A DNA stretch of 64,000 nt from Siphonodentalium dalli (taxonomy: Eukaryota; Mollusca; Scaphopoda; Gadilida; Siphonodentaliidae), in NCBI GenBank assembly GCA_032622095.1, contig CP136065.1:18092134-18156133 (forward strand), in the 5' to 3' direction. Below are positions 11,617 through 21,594 of the stretch, one piece after another; positions within the stretch are counted from its first letter, which is position 1, and every line of letters starts with the position of its first letter. The notes below the pieces were generated by a model. The model did not search any database. It had not been told where the DNA came from and saw only the letters and a program-made list of their open reading frames with translations. Position numbers and translations under genes: made by a program.

Positions 11617-12016
11617 TTAACCCTTTACCCAACAGAAGGGCCCTGTGCCAATGCATTCTCTTATATATGCGAGTCGACCATAGGTCGCCTCGCATATATA
11701 AGAGAATGCATTGGCTTAACACATTACAAATTATAAAATTGTTAAAGAATGTAAGAAAAAATGGTAAAAAGTGTTAAAAAAAGATTTTTTTTAGGCCAAT
11801 GCATTCTCTTATATATGCGAGGCGACCTATGGTCGACTCGCATATATAAGAGAATGCATTGGCACAGGGCATAACTGTAACCATCACAATGTGGTCAATG
11901 AGCCGGTTCCAATGATATCCATATTTGTATGGTTTTATTGAGACAGACCGAAGATATATTAGGCTGTTGAAGCTTTATTTGGCCGGTTTTGGCCGGTTTG
12001 TTGGGTAAAGGGTTAA
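11617..12016. mobile_element. piggyBac-like MITE with two hairpin modules (reverse copy)
   Basis: TTAA is present at both boundaries with CCCTTTACCCAACA termini. Hairpins lie at 11648-11714 and 11796-11862. The single-copy segment 'ggctgttgaagctttatttggccgg' is at the right end, so this copy is inverted relative to 9890-10228. Confidence 0.82.
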
Positions 12017-12378
12017 GCAATAGCATACATAAAATGATATCGAACAATCAGCACATGTCAGCATGCATAAACATGTGAGGAAATAATGCATATTGATATT
12101 TGAGCCAGTCCAAGGAAACTATACAGTTTAAGTCATTCACTTTCGCATGCATATTGTTAGCTGATGTCGTAGTTTTCATGCGCCCTATTTAAACGCAAAA
12201 ACTTGACAGCAAGGGTTTCCATCAATCACATCTTGACTCAAGTTCAACGTGCAGAATTTCAATTACATACCACCTGTGCATCACAACCGAGAGTACACGT
12301 GTACCAACACAGTGCATAAAAATATGCGCAGCGAGTCCATTAACTCGGCCAAAAAATCTTGATTTGTAAATTAATCTA
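12017..12378. other. spacer, nothing recognised
   Basis: No exon, RNA gene or repeat boundary was identified. Confidence 0.35.
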
Positions 12379-12387
12379 CACCCATGG

Positions 12388-12835
12388 TAGATCACGCCAT
12401 GTATCTCTCTATTCTGGCTGTATAACGCCCGTAGAGATCATATTCCACCAGTACAAAACCTTTTGACAGGGAACCTTATCGAAAAAATAACGCGGGGAAT
12501 ATATTTATTAGTTATTATCTGTTTCTTAATAATGTACTCCGACATCGCAAAAAAAACATTTAATTAATTACCCAGGAAAAATTACATAATTGTAAGCCAC
12601 GCAAAGCAAAATCGCTCACACATTCACTGGAATCGTGAAAGTTCGAGTTGGGACCTTCACCTACAGTGAAATACATTAACAAGGAACAGATCATAACTAA
12701 TAGATATATTCCCCGTGTTATTTTTTCAACTTTATAAGTTTCCCTGTCAAAACTTCAAAAAGTTCCCAGGTTTTGTACTGGTGGAATATGATCTCTTCGG
12801 GCGTTATCCATAGTAGAGATTCATGGCATTATCTA
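12388..12835. mobile_element. Mutator-like MITE with 9-bp target duplication (second copy)
   Basis: The TAGATCACGCCATG left end and its complement at the right bound a foldback related to 9199-9716. The 9-mer CACCCATGG is duplicated exactly at 12379-12387 and 12836-12844. This independent second 9-bp duplication supports the Mutator-like assignment. Confidence 0.75.
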
Positions 12836-12853
12836 CACCCATGGATAACATGG

Positions 12854-13160
12854 TTAACTCTTTACCCAAAAACGGCCAAATAAAGCTGCAACAGCCTAAA
12901 TTATCATGGGTCTGTCTCAATAAAACCATACAAATATGGATATCATTGACCACATTGTGATGGTTACAGTTATGCCCTGTGCCAATGCATTCTCTTATAT
13001 ATGCGAGTCGACCATATGTCGCCTCGCATATATACATTCTTTAACAATTTTATAATTTTTAATGTGTTATTAAGCCAATGCATTCTCTTATATATGCGAG
13101 GCGACCTATGGTCGACTCGCATATATAAGAGAATGCATTGGCACAGGGCCCTTCTGTTGG
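12854..13160. mobile_element. piggyBac-like MITE with damaged first hairpin and right end
   Basis: The left end TTAACTCTTTACCCA is intact. The first hairpin (from 12982) is truncated near 13034, losing its closing arm; the second (13075-13141) is complete. The right end reads ctgttggataacatgg, not the family terminus, and repeats flanking sequence from 12845-12852, suggesting local template switching. Confidence 0.7.
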
Positions 13161-13400
13161 ATAACATGGATAAGGCGGCGCCCCATTCGCCAAATTTCAA
13201 GGGGAAAAAAATCTTTGATAACCAATCTATGCTATACAAATAACACATGTTTACCCTCACAATATGAGACACGTGCATGTTCTGATTATGTAAATAAAAG
13301 GTAAACAGTGCATTTGGGAGTTTGACAGGAAACGTTAGCAATAATCGCACTGCATTTGAATATCTATCTTATGAATCCAACTATATAGGTCTATACACAA
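13161..13400. other. spacer, nothing recognised
   Basis: No supported feature. Confidence 0.3.
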
Positions 13401-13420
13401 TGTCTATATATATTCTAAAA

Positions 13421-13742
13421 TCATGACTGTCTGCGAAAAAGTAATTACAACATTTTTCATTGCATATTTAAGTTTTTTTTGTTAGTCATTTGCAGAGCTA
13501 TTATTTTTTTTTTTAAAGGAAAAATCACCTTAAAAAAAACAACATAATATCTGAAATTATGAATCAGTATTGAGTGTTTGTATCTTCCAGATTATTGCAA
13601 AAGTGATTGAATAATATTTATGTTATTTATTTTATGTTGTATTGGTCTTTCACATGATAAAAAAATAGCAAATGGCTATATCAAACAAAACCTAAAATAC
13701 GTAATGAAAAATGTTTGACTAATTTTCTCGCAGACAGTCATG
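13421..13742. mobile_element. MITE-like element with ~42-bp terminal inverted repeats
   Basis: CATGACTGTCTGCGAAAAAG and the following bases to ttttcatt (13422-13462) pair with the complement at 13703-13742. The interior is AT-rich, non-coding and not palindromic. No other copy was noticed in the window. Confidence 0.6.
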
Positions 13743-13775
13743 ATTTCAGATATGACAGACAGTGTATATATAGTA

Positions 13776-14051
13776 CTAGCTGATGTGCCCGACTTCGTCC
13801 AGGCTATTTAGGGATTTCTTTGTGAGCACCTCCGTCTGGGCAGGATATATATTGACTTTGATTGGTCCAGATACATGCCTATATGAGTGTATATGTGCAA
13901 GGTCAAGGAGACGGTCGATCATGAAATTAGACCCACCCATTATGATCTCAGGATGAAAGTAGGCCTACATATCAAATTTGAGTCACATCAGTCAAGCTGT
14001 TTTTGAGTCTATAACATACATATTTACAGAAGTTCCATAATATATAATAGA
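13776..14051 (-). mobile_element. non-autonomous Helitron-like element (downstream member of a minus-strand pair)
   Basis: Read on the minus strand it starts TCTATTATATATTATGG at 14051 and ends with hairpin gcctggacgaagtcgggc, seven bases and CTAG (13779-13776) before T. The ends match 7984-8713, but the interior is different and short. Confidence 0.62.
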
Positions 14052-14599
14052 TAGCAGGTTAGCCCGCCACTGGCGTGGTTGGTCGGGCGGAAAAACTGAC
14101 GCGATGAAATCTCCCCTTCCCTTCCTATGAACGACAGCACAACACGCATTTTTTGTTTTTCATGAATTAATTCATGGTACCCGTCCCTCAAAGACTGACC
14201 CGATGAAAAATTCCCCTGTTCCTAGGACATATATGACACAACAACCCATTCTGCTTTTTTAATCGAGATAATTGCATTCCGCGTTTCGTTTTGCATCCGT
14301 ATTTTACGTATTGGTAGCCGTTTAGCAGCTTCGATTGTAATAAAGAGCGTTAATCCTTAAAACCTCCGAATATGGTCGATATAAAGATCGTTGATGCCTT
14401 AACCTCCGAAGTGGCGTTTGCGGTGATTTTGATGATTGGGAGTGGAGAATCGGTGCTCAGAGCTTGTCCAAAATGCGACGTCGACGATCCCCGTGGGATT
14501 TTACCTTTGGATAGGAAGTTTGGTCTCGATCGATCAACCCGTTTTCGATTCTATAAAGGACATACCGACAGACAGAGGTCTTCAAAAATATATATGAGA
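14052..14599 (-). mobile_element. non-autonomous Helitron-like element (upstream member of the minus-strand pair)
   Basis: On the minus strand it starts TCTCATATATATTTTTG at 14599 and ends in hairpin cgccagtggcg, spacer and CTA, where the final G is missing against the next element's TC. The arrangement repeats the head-to-tail pair at 7592-8713. A frame at 14372-14608 lies within it and is not a gene. Confidence 0.6.
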
Positions 14600-14875
14600 T
14601 ACATGTAGGCGCCTCCTAAAGTATATTATGTTGGTGGGTCCCGCTGACTTAGCTATATATGATATTGACGGGTCTGGTTGATTTATCTATGTTTGTTAAC
14701 AAAAAGGACCGTTATTTTTCTTTAATTGTCATTTTAAAGGCACGTGGCTATACTCAGAATATACAATTCGAAGAAAGGGCATGACAGTGCATCATCAATA
14801 TCTGTACAACACATTGAAGAACACATATATCTAACAAGAGAATCGCTAGGGTGTGGCAAAATACGCCCGTCGTGT
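14600..14875. other. spacer, nothing recognised
   Basis: No supported feature. Confidence 0.3.
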
Positions 14876-15190
14876 AATTTCAACAAAGAGCCATAACTCT
14901 GGCGGAAGCAAAATTAGAACCTGACCTGTATTTTGGGCTATAATAAACTCACATACTACCAAATTTCATTCAATTCAGTTCAGAATTACTATAAAGTTAT
15001 CACCCGGAAACGAAGATTGAGTGAAAAATCCAACAAAAAGGGCAGTAACTCTGGTGAAAATTGGTGGGCGTAACCATAATTTAACCAGTATTTTGTGTTA
15101 TAGCATAAACCTACATACCAAATTTCATTCAATTCAGACTTATACTAAAGTTATCACCCGGAAACGAAATAAGCGAACGGACGGATGTCT
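14876..15190 (+). repeat. GGAC-tailed dispersed repeat
   Basis: Two consecutive partial units contain 'ccataactctggcggaa', 'aacctgacctgtattttgg', 'ccaaatttcattcaattcag' and 'gttatcacccggaaacgaa', ending in cgaacggacggatg. It is related to 1-545 and 3640-4090. Confidence 0.65.
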
Positions 15191-15239
15191 CGACCAATAA
15201 CAGAATACGTCCTGTTTTGTTTTAAAAGCTGCGTATATA

Positions 15240-15450
15240 ATATGTCAATGAGTTCAGTCGGAGTCATTTTGGCGGTGTTATAGTCATTTTTCGACATGGA
15301 AATATTTTTTGTTTTTTATTTTAGAGTTATTTACCCTTTCTCGACACATTGAAGATGTGCAAAATATTTAGTGAATATTTGTTGCTGCAACTGACCATAA
15401 TCAAGATGGCTCTTCTCTAATTTGTAACAACCAGCGCAACTATTTTAGAA
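15240..15450 (-). repeat. dispersed repeat, GACTCCGACTGAAC family
   Basis: The sequence 'agttcagtcggagtcattttggcgg...cgacacattgaagatgtgcaaaatattt' is the reverse complement of part of 19330-19460 and recurs at 48830-49110 and partly at 50575-50710. Confidence 0.65.
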
Positions 15451-16580
15451 TATATAGTTTGATCTGAGCTGAGGAACATCTCAATGTTATATATGCAGGG
15501 CCATTTCGATAAGACATGAGATTTGTTCATGCACGACCACTACATCATGAGGCAATTAAGCACATTTAAAGCAATGGACACTCATATGGAGACTGAGTCC
15601 GGGCCTCCATAAACAAAAATATGTTTTTGAATTATTCGTGAAGACAGCAACTTTTCTTCGAATATCTCCGATTAGCAAAAGACCGGGAAAATAACGGTAC
15701 TTTGTCTTAACTCCGTGATGTTTCTTATGCATTATTTGTACTCTTTATTTATATACTATAATATCTTCATTATATATGGAGGATAAATAAAGATGTGTCT
15801 TCTATACTTGTCGTTTTACGGGTATGGGGACACGAGCTCAACCCGGAGCTCTGAGCAAAGAACGTCGACAAGATTGCATTAAAAAAGATAAGTCCGAATT
15901 AAATAAACTCTTATGAACTATACATATACATCGCTTTGCTTTCTTCAACTGTCATATACAACATTGTGGTGTAGCAACAACATGCACCAATGTCCATAAA
16001 GATCGTGTCTCCCCCTGAACTTTCTGCACATATATATATAGATTCGGGGGTATATAAGTATAGTTTTATATCTTCCTGAATGGCCCAACTTCCAACAGCA
16101 ACAACCAAAGTTCTATAAAACTATTCGTACTTTGGGAGGTCAGGTGACCGACTGGTTGTGGATGGGGGTTTCCAAACTTTCCATGCGGGTCTCTCAAACG
16201 GGGATTATATATGAGGCAATTGTCGGGGAACTAAAGCAGCCATATAATTAAACAGCACTTGACCAAGTTTTGAAAAACCAATAAAGAATAAATAAATCAA
16301 CATTCTACAGGAACAGATTCCAAGCCGACCCGTCAGATAAATGTGTATTGTTTTCAATACCGCACAAAGTCACACCCAGAAATATTTGCGACTCTGTAAC
16401 TTTTGCTGCCGATGTTTGTGTGGACTGTGGAGGTACCCATTCAGGATTGATCACTTGACCTCCTCCTTAACTCAATTAGTACTACATGTTTTAGAGGGCA
16501 GGATGAGGACTAATTTTCATATTATTATTTCACACTAATGAACATAATCATAATTATCACTTTATTTCCTTTTTAAGAGA
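15451..16580. other. gene-poor spacer
   Basis: No exon or RNA gene is supported. Frames at 15911-16108 (minus) and 16341-16538 (plus) lack domain signatures. The interval ends in AT-rich sequence. Confidence 0.35.
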
Positions 16581-19195
16581 AATTGTTCTGCCTGAAAGGG
16601 TGTATTGATTGACAATAAAATTATTCGTATTCGTTTGTTTTATTATTCATAAAAACTCACAAGAGAAAGAAACACCTGCCATTACATATTTCACTTGGAA
16701 CTGTTTTAAAAAGATAGATTTTCAACACAAAAATGTTGTAATGATCTAAAATTGTCTACGTTCTACTTTAGTTCATGGCAAATATTTTGGAACCACATTA
16801 TTTCAAAACATTATTTCATACCAGTGAATCTACGCAGAAAGTGCAGGGAAGATACACACCATCTTATAAATTTAATGGTGCATAACGTTCAGCATTATTA
16901 ATGGCGCATGTTTGTGTTATCGATGTATCTATATAGTATCCTGGAAATTTAATGATTCCCATTAATCAATCAATCAATCAATCATTCATTCAATCAATCA
17001 GTCATAACCCAAACCAAATAGGATACTCATTGAATATCAATTAATATTTCTGCGGGGCCCGTGAAAAATATTCAGCGATCTATTTATACTTAGTTGTTTA
17101 CAGTTTTTGGATGATGAAATGACGCATATGAATCACGATTAAATATATATTGTTCTTCCTACATTGATCCCATGATCAAAATAAAAAGTCACAACATATG
17201 GTTTATATATAGATATAAATTAAACATGCATCATTTGGCCATAAAATAAGTCGCTTATTGACAATGACTCAGTCAAACAGCCTGAGAATATATAAACATG
17301 TTTCTGATGCGTAATAATTATTAATACCCATCATTTGAGACATTCAAAACGAATTCACACTGCCCCTTTAAATTTCCCTTTGAGCCAAAGAGATACCAGC
17401 AAAGAAATGATGATCAACGTAATTACAAAGTATCGAACAGAATCGCGGCCATGCAATGTTTTGTTTAATTGGAAATGCGCCAGCAAACTATAGAGTTGCC
17501 ATGTTGCATCGGGATGACATCACCAGTGGAATTTAATTTATTATTGATCTATATACTATTCATCAAAAAATTAGTCACGTCCCAATAGGATTTCACAACA
17601 GTTTAATTTGGGCCAGGTTTATCCTGGACCGCCTATTGATTGATAAGAAACGTTATTGGGTTGGATATATTCTATGACGCAATTTGTATATACACATACA
17701 CACTGAAGCGATAGAGTTGGATATATAGTTCTTATCAAACCGTCTCGTGGTTCTATTCGGTTCCTGCGCACTCGACACGTTGTCAATATTGATTCCAAAA
17801 ATAGTACAATCAGCAAAAAATAAATTATCGTCATAACACTGGTCTATAACAAAAGATATAAACTCTTATGGTTACTGCGCAAGATCAATTGAATTTGCAT
17901 TCCATATCTTTTCAATTACTCGGCGAACATCAATAATTGAAACATGCTAATCTGAGATTAAAATCCATACGGGGCATTTAATTTGCGTACATCGTGCGCT
18001 AAATAGGAAGTTAGGAACATCTGTACTGGGATGAATCATTGAGTACTTTTAAACGGCGTTGTATTTCCTGGTAGCGCAGCTAAACAATAACGCATGAGCT
18101 GGAGGCGCAAATACAGAGTCCGGTTCGTGGACTTCAGACGATTCTAGGAATCTCAAAACTGACGTAATAATAAAATAGTTTAAAAATATAAAAAAATTTA
18201 TCGAAGCGGATATGTTTTCTTTAGATGATCGCCACACCCATTGGAGAAAACATTTTATGGCGCGGAACGCTTTGAAACGTAAACAAAGACATGCTGGTTT
18301 GTCCCGTTGTTGATATCTTACCTTTTTACTCATATTTAGTTAGTTTATCCTCGGTCACAGATGGTCAACAGAAATTATTATATTCTCATGGAACTGTCCA
18401 CGTATCGGCGAACAAAATAGCTTATCTGGTCAAAATAACCTTGGTATACAAATTACGTAGTTCCTATAGTGTTTTCAGTTGCGTGTCAATCAATGAAATT
18501 ACGCACACTATATAATATGATGATTCAGCATGTACGAAACCACCTCACAAAATCGTGAGGGAACTATATCCAAACATCAGTAATAGTCCACAGTCCTCTG
18601 TGAGATGTCAGTTGAAAATAAGAATAAAATGTTATGTTTTGAATCAAATACTAGTTGTTGTCGCTGGATCAGCAATGTTGTATTTTGGGCGGCCCGTCGT
18701 TGTACTGCCTGATTGGTTTATGTAACTCGGTCATCTGGCGTTGGTTCATTCATTGTAATATTTACAGGCGGCGCTGCGAATCACGTGGTATTAATAGACT
18801 AACGCGATTGGCTGCGACGAGGAAAACTGTTGATTCACAATAATTTATTCGCTGTGGTAGCAGTAACTATTTACCCGATAGTTTTTGCGTATCTGATAAT
18901 AGTATACCAACAGTCAAAGAAACAGTCATTGTCATGACTTTTTGTACAAACAGAATGTTTTGTTTAGATAAAAACTGTGTATACATATTGTACGGGCTAT
19001 ATATATAGTACACATATATATTCAACATTATAAATAGGCCACGCGGAACTATTGGTCATATAGTACGTTTGGTTGATACAATACGTTTAAGTTACTCACT
19101 GGGATTTCACCAAAATAAATAAATAAATAATTATATTATAAAATTTAGGAATAAGAATCTGTAGAACACAATTATATTCGACACAATATTAATAA
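16581..19195. other. gene-poor spacer with (AATC)n microsatellite
   Basis: A tetranucleotide run of the (ATCA)n type lies at about 16963-17003. The sequence 16597-16640 (gtgtattgattgacaataaaattattcg) resembles a LINE 3' tail, but no reverse transcriptase remnant was read upstream. Frames at 18049-18333, 18291-18515 and 18655-18843 have no recognisable content. CACGTG (18783) and gattggct (18807) words resemble promoter elements but stand alone. Confidence 0.4.
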
Positions 19196-19880
19196 AATTT
19201 GGCTGACCAAAATGTCCACCGACGAAGGTGGCAGGTTTGAAGGATTTGTGGGTTTAATTCAGATCGATCGCTGTACCGTACTGCAAACTACAGGAGGAAT
19301 TGGTTACACCAATGATACAAAGTGCATCATATTCACTAAATATTTTGCACATCTTCAATGTGTCGAGAAAGGGTAAATAACTCTAAAATAAAAAACAAAA
19401 AATATTTCCATGTCGAAAAATGACTATAACACCGCCAAAATGACTCCGACTGAACTCAAAATCGCAGGGACGCAGCTTCCATGCATGCTGGTTGACATTT
19501 GGAAAATAAACGGAATACATTCAGGCTCGGACAAAAGATGCATCCAGGATGCACGATTCCATATCCAAAAGTGCACTTTAACTCCGCCAAAATGAATCCA
19601 ACCGCGCGAACTCAAAATCGGAGGTATGCGCATTTCGCAACTTCCCATGCTGGTTGATATGTGTGCCAAGTTTTAAAAAATGACTGGAAAATGACAGAAT
19701 ATACAGGCTCGGACAAAAGATGCGTCCCAGGATGAATGATTCAGTGTTGAAAAAAAGGCAGAATACAAGCTCGGACAATGTCCGGACCGACACACGGACG
19801 GACGGACAGACAGACAAACGAGGGTCATTACTATATATAGTCCTCCGACGGGTTGCTGGGGACACCAATACTTATCCACG
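19196..19880. repeat. dispersed repeat, GACTCCGACTGAAC family, multi-unit copy
   Basis: Three similar blocks repeat 'aaaatgactccgactgaactcaaaatcg', 'tccatgctggttgaca' and 'acaggctcggacaaaagatgc', and end with (GGACGGACAGAC) near 19795-19815. Matching DNA lies at 15240-15450 and 48764-49235. The minus-strand frames over it are incidental. Confidence 0.65.
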
Positions 19881-20019
19881 AGAGATGATATAACAATGCA
19901 GTTACGAACACAAAGTAAGTACAGAATTCTAAGAAATTATTGTTTTTCATAAAAAAGCATGCATGGTCGCCAATATTATACAAGATCTTAAAATTAACAA
20001 AATACATTTTCGTCGTGAA

Positions 20020-20118
20020 GTATATATGGGTTCGTGTTAATGAATGCACTGGGTCATGGACAATATATGGGTTCGTATAAATGAATGCCAAACTACGTGG
20101 CCTCTTATGTTTGGGTTC
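20020..20118. repeat. short tandem repeat, 'tatgggttcgtgttaatgaatgcactgg' units (left part)
   Basis: About 2.5 units of ~40-42 bp (atgggttcgt...gggtcatgg) are separated from a matching block at 20920-21003 by a LINE 3' end, so the array was split by insertion. Confidence 0.7.
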
Positions 20119-20913
20119 GTATAATGATAAGAAAAAACCAAATGGAAATAAACTTAAGATTCTACAGGAAAATAAAATCATCCTTTAAAATGGAAAACTA
20201 TTTACTTGCTGATTTAGATAGTGAAGTTGTAACCACTTTTACAAAAAATAAGGATTAGTGATAGCATATACTATTTGTTGAAAAAGGGAGATAAAAGAAA
20301 TTAGATTTATCAGATAGGATCTGCCCTATATGTGACTATGGAACTGAGGATGAATTACACTTTATTTCAAACTGCTACCCTCTTAGAAATTAACGTAAGA
20401 TATTGATGGATAATATCAGTAGCATATTCCCAAAATTCCATACATTTAGTAATGAAGAAAAAGCTCAGTTCATTTTAAGTTCCAACGATATGGATATTAC
20501 GAAAATTTGTATGATTGGCGTGTTCAGTATGTATAAAAAACGTAAGGAATTAGCCAGCTCCTGATTTTGTGTTGGTATGGCGCGACTGTACACATGTGCG
20601 GTGACGGAGGACTGTTTAGCATATATGCGATGGGGTGCTTTTGTCTTTATTTCTGTATTTTTGTTCTACAACACTTTTGGGTTATGGGTTGTTCATTTTG
20701 CTTATATTTCTTTAATTTGTTTCAATGATTTATTGTATTCTATGATCTTCTATTAAGGAGGAATTAAAGATATATATATATATTCATCAATAATTGCTAA
20801 ACATTCATGTCTATATTTGTCTTTATCATCTGTCAGTTTTGTTTGTTATATAATTGTATTGGTCATGTTCCGATAACTGGAATTTATACCAAATAAATTG
20901 AATTTGAATTTAG
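20119..20913 (+). mobile_element. decayed 3' end of a non-LTR retrotransposon (LINE)
   Basis: With frameshifts, the plus strand reads the typical LINE C-terminus: a basic stretch (FYRKIKSSFKMENYL), then the cysteine/histidine motif CPICDYGTEDELHFISNC at about 20321-20374, then a helical tail ending ...MYKKRKELASS. A stop follows ...CYPLRN, and other breaks lie upstream. The 3' untranslated region ends aaataaattgaatttgaattt, a common LINE tail. Possible target duplication gtataat(t/g)a flanks it. It is 5'-truncated and inactive; the CR1/L2/RTE clade cannot be decided. Confidence 0.75.
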
Positions 20914-21003
20914 TATAATTAATGCACTGGACCATGGACTACTAGTATATGGGTTCGTGTTAACTAATGCACTGGGTCATATAGAGTATATATGGGTTCG
21001 TAT
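20914..21003. repeat. short tandem repeat (right part)
   Basis: 'gtataattaatgcactgg', 'atatgggttcgtgttaactaatgcactgggtcat' and 'atatgggttcgtattg' continue the array seen at 20020-20118 on the far side of the LINE. Confidence 0.7.
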
Positions 21004-21380
21004 TGGTGTAAACAATATTTATTTCAAAAATCACACATATCACACAAACACAATACACGTGTAGATATAGAGATTTTGGAGCTTTTTAAAAGTCCTCTCC
21101 TCGTGGAACTAATGTTACCTCAAGTGACAACTAGATAATGGTCAGGTGAACTCATATACCACAAATCTTTGAAATCCGTTTACATTTGTTCAAGTTGTGA
21201 CTCGGGACGGACGGACGGACGGACGGACAGAACCCATTACTATATCCCCCGCAAATTTTAAATTTGGCGGGGGATAAAAATATCACTTGAGGTAAAGCAG
21301 ACGGGATATATAGTATTGTTTGATTGGAATGTATTACATGTTTACACGGTGGCTGGTTTAGGACATGGGAATTTTTTTTT
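21004..21380. repeat. dispersed repeat with (GGAC)n and CCCCCG hairpin tail
   Basis: (CGGA)n at 21208-21227 is followed by 'acccattactat' and a hairpin (atcccccgc ... gcgggggat, 21246-21277). This tail type resembles the end of the repeat at 1-595. Confidence 0.6.
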
Positions 21381-21381
21381 A

Positions 21382-21448
21382 TTTCGTGGCCACGAAATAC
21401 TAATTCGTGGCCACGAAATAACTAATTCCTGGCCACGAAATAACTAAT
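21382..21448. repeat. three tandem palindromes TTCGTGGCCACGAA
   Basis: Three ~24-bp units of 'ttcgtggccacgaaataactaa' follow one another; each core is a perfect 14-bp palindrome, apart from one G-to-C change in the third (ttcctggccacgaa). Confidence 0.85.
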
Positions 21449-21449
21449 C

Positions 21450-21575
21450 GTGATATACGATCGTCAGTCCCATTGTTGTAATGGGCGCGGATAGAGATGA
21501 TCTGGTTGTAGTCGTCCACCATCTTGGCATGAGCCACGGCGATATGAGATAAAGGGTGTTGTAGGGTGGCCCGTA
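21450..21575 (-). other. possible coding fragment, unidentified
   Basis: On the minus strand a frame reads ...SHIAVAHAKMVDDYNQIIS... and on to RAHYNNGTDDR, with codon usage and GC content unlike the flanks, hence exon-like. It runs on without a splice signal into the TTCGTGGCCACGAA repeats and has no recognisable family. It could be a captured exon piece or part of a repeat. No function is proposed. Confidence 0.25.
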
Positions 21576-21594
21576 AAGCAAATTAAGTAATCAC

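Noticed and set aside
2783-13141. Regularly spaced identical hairpins considered as a CRISPR-like array or rho-independent terminators
   Set aside because: The genome is eukaryotic, spacing is irregular, and the hairpins lie within transposon ends with TTAA duplications.
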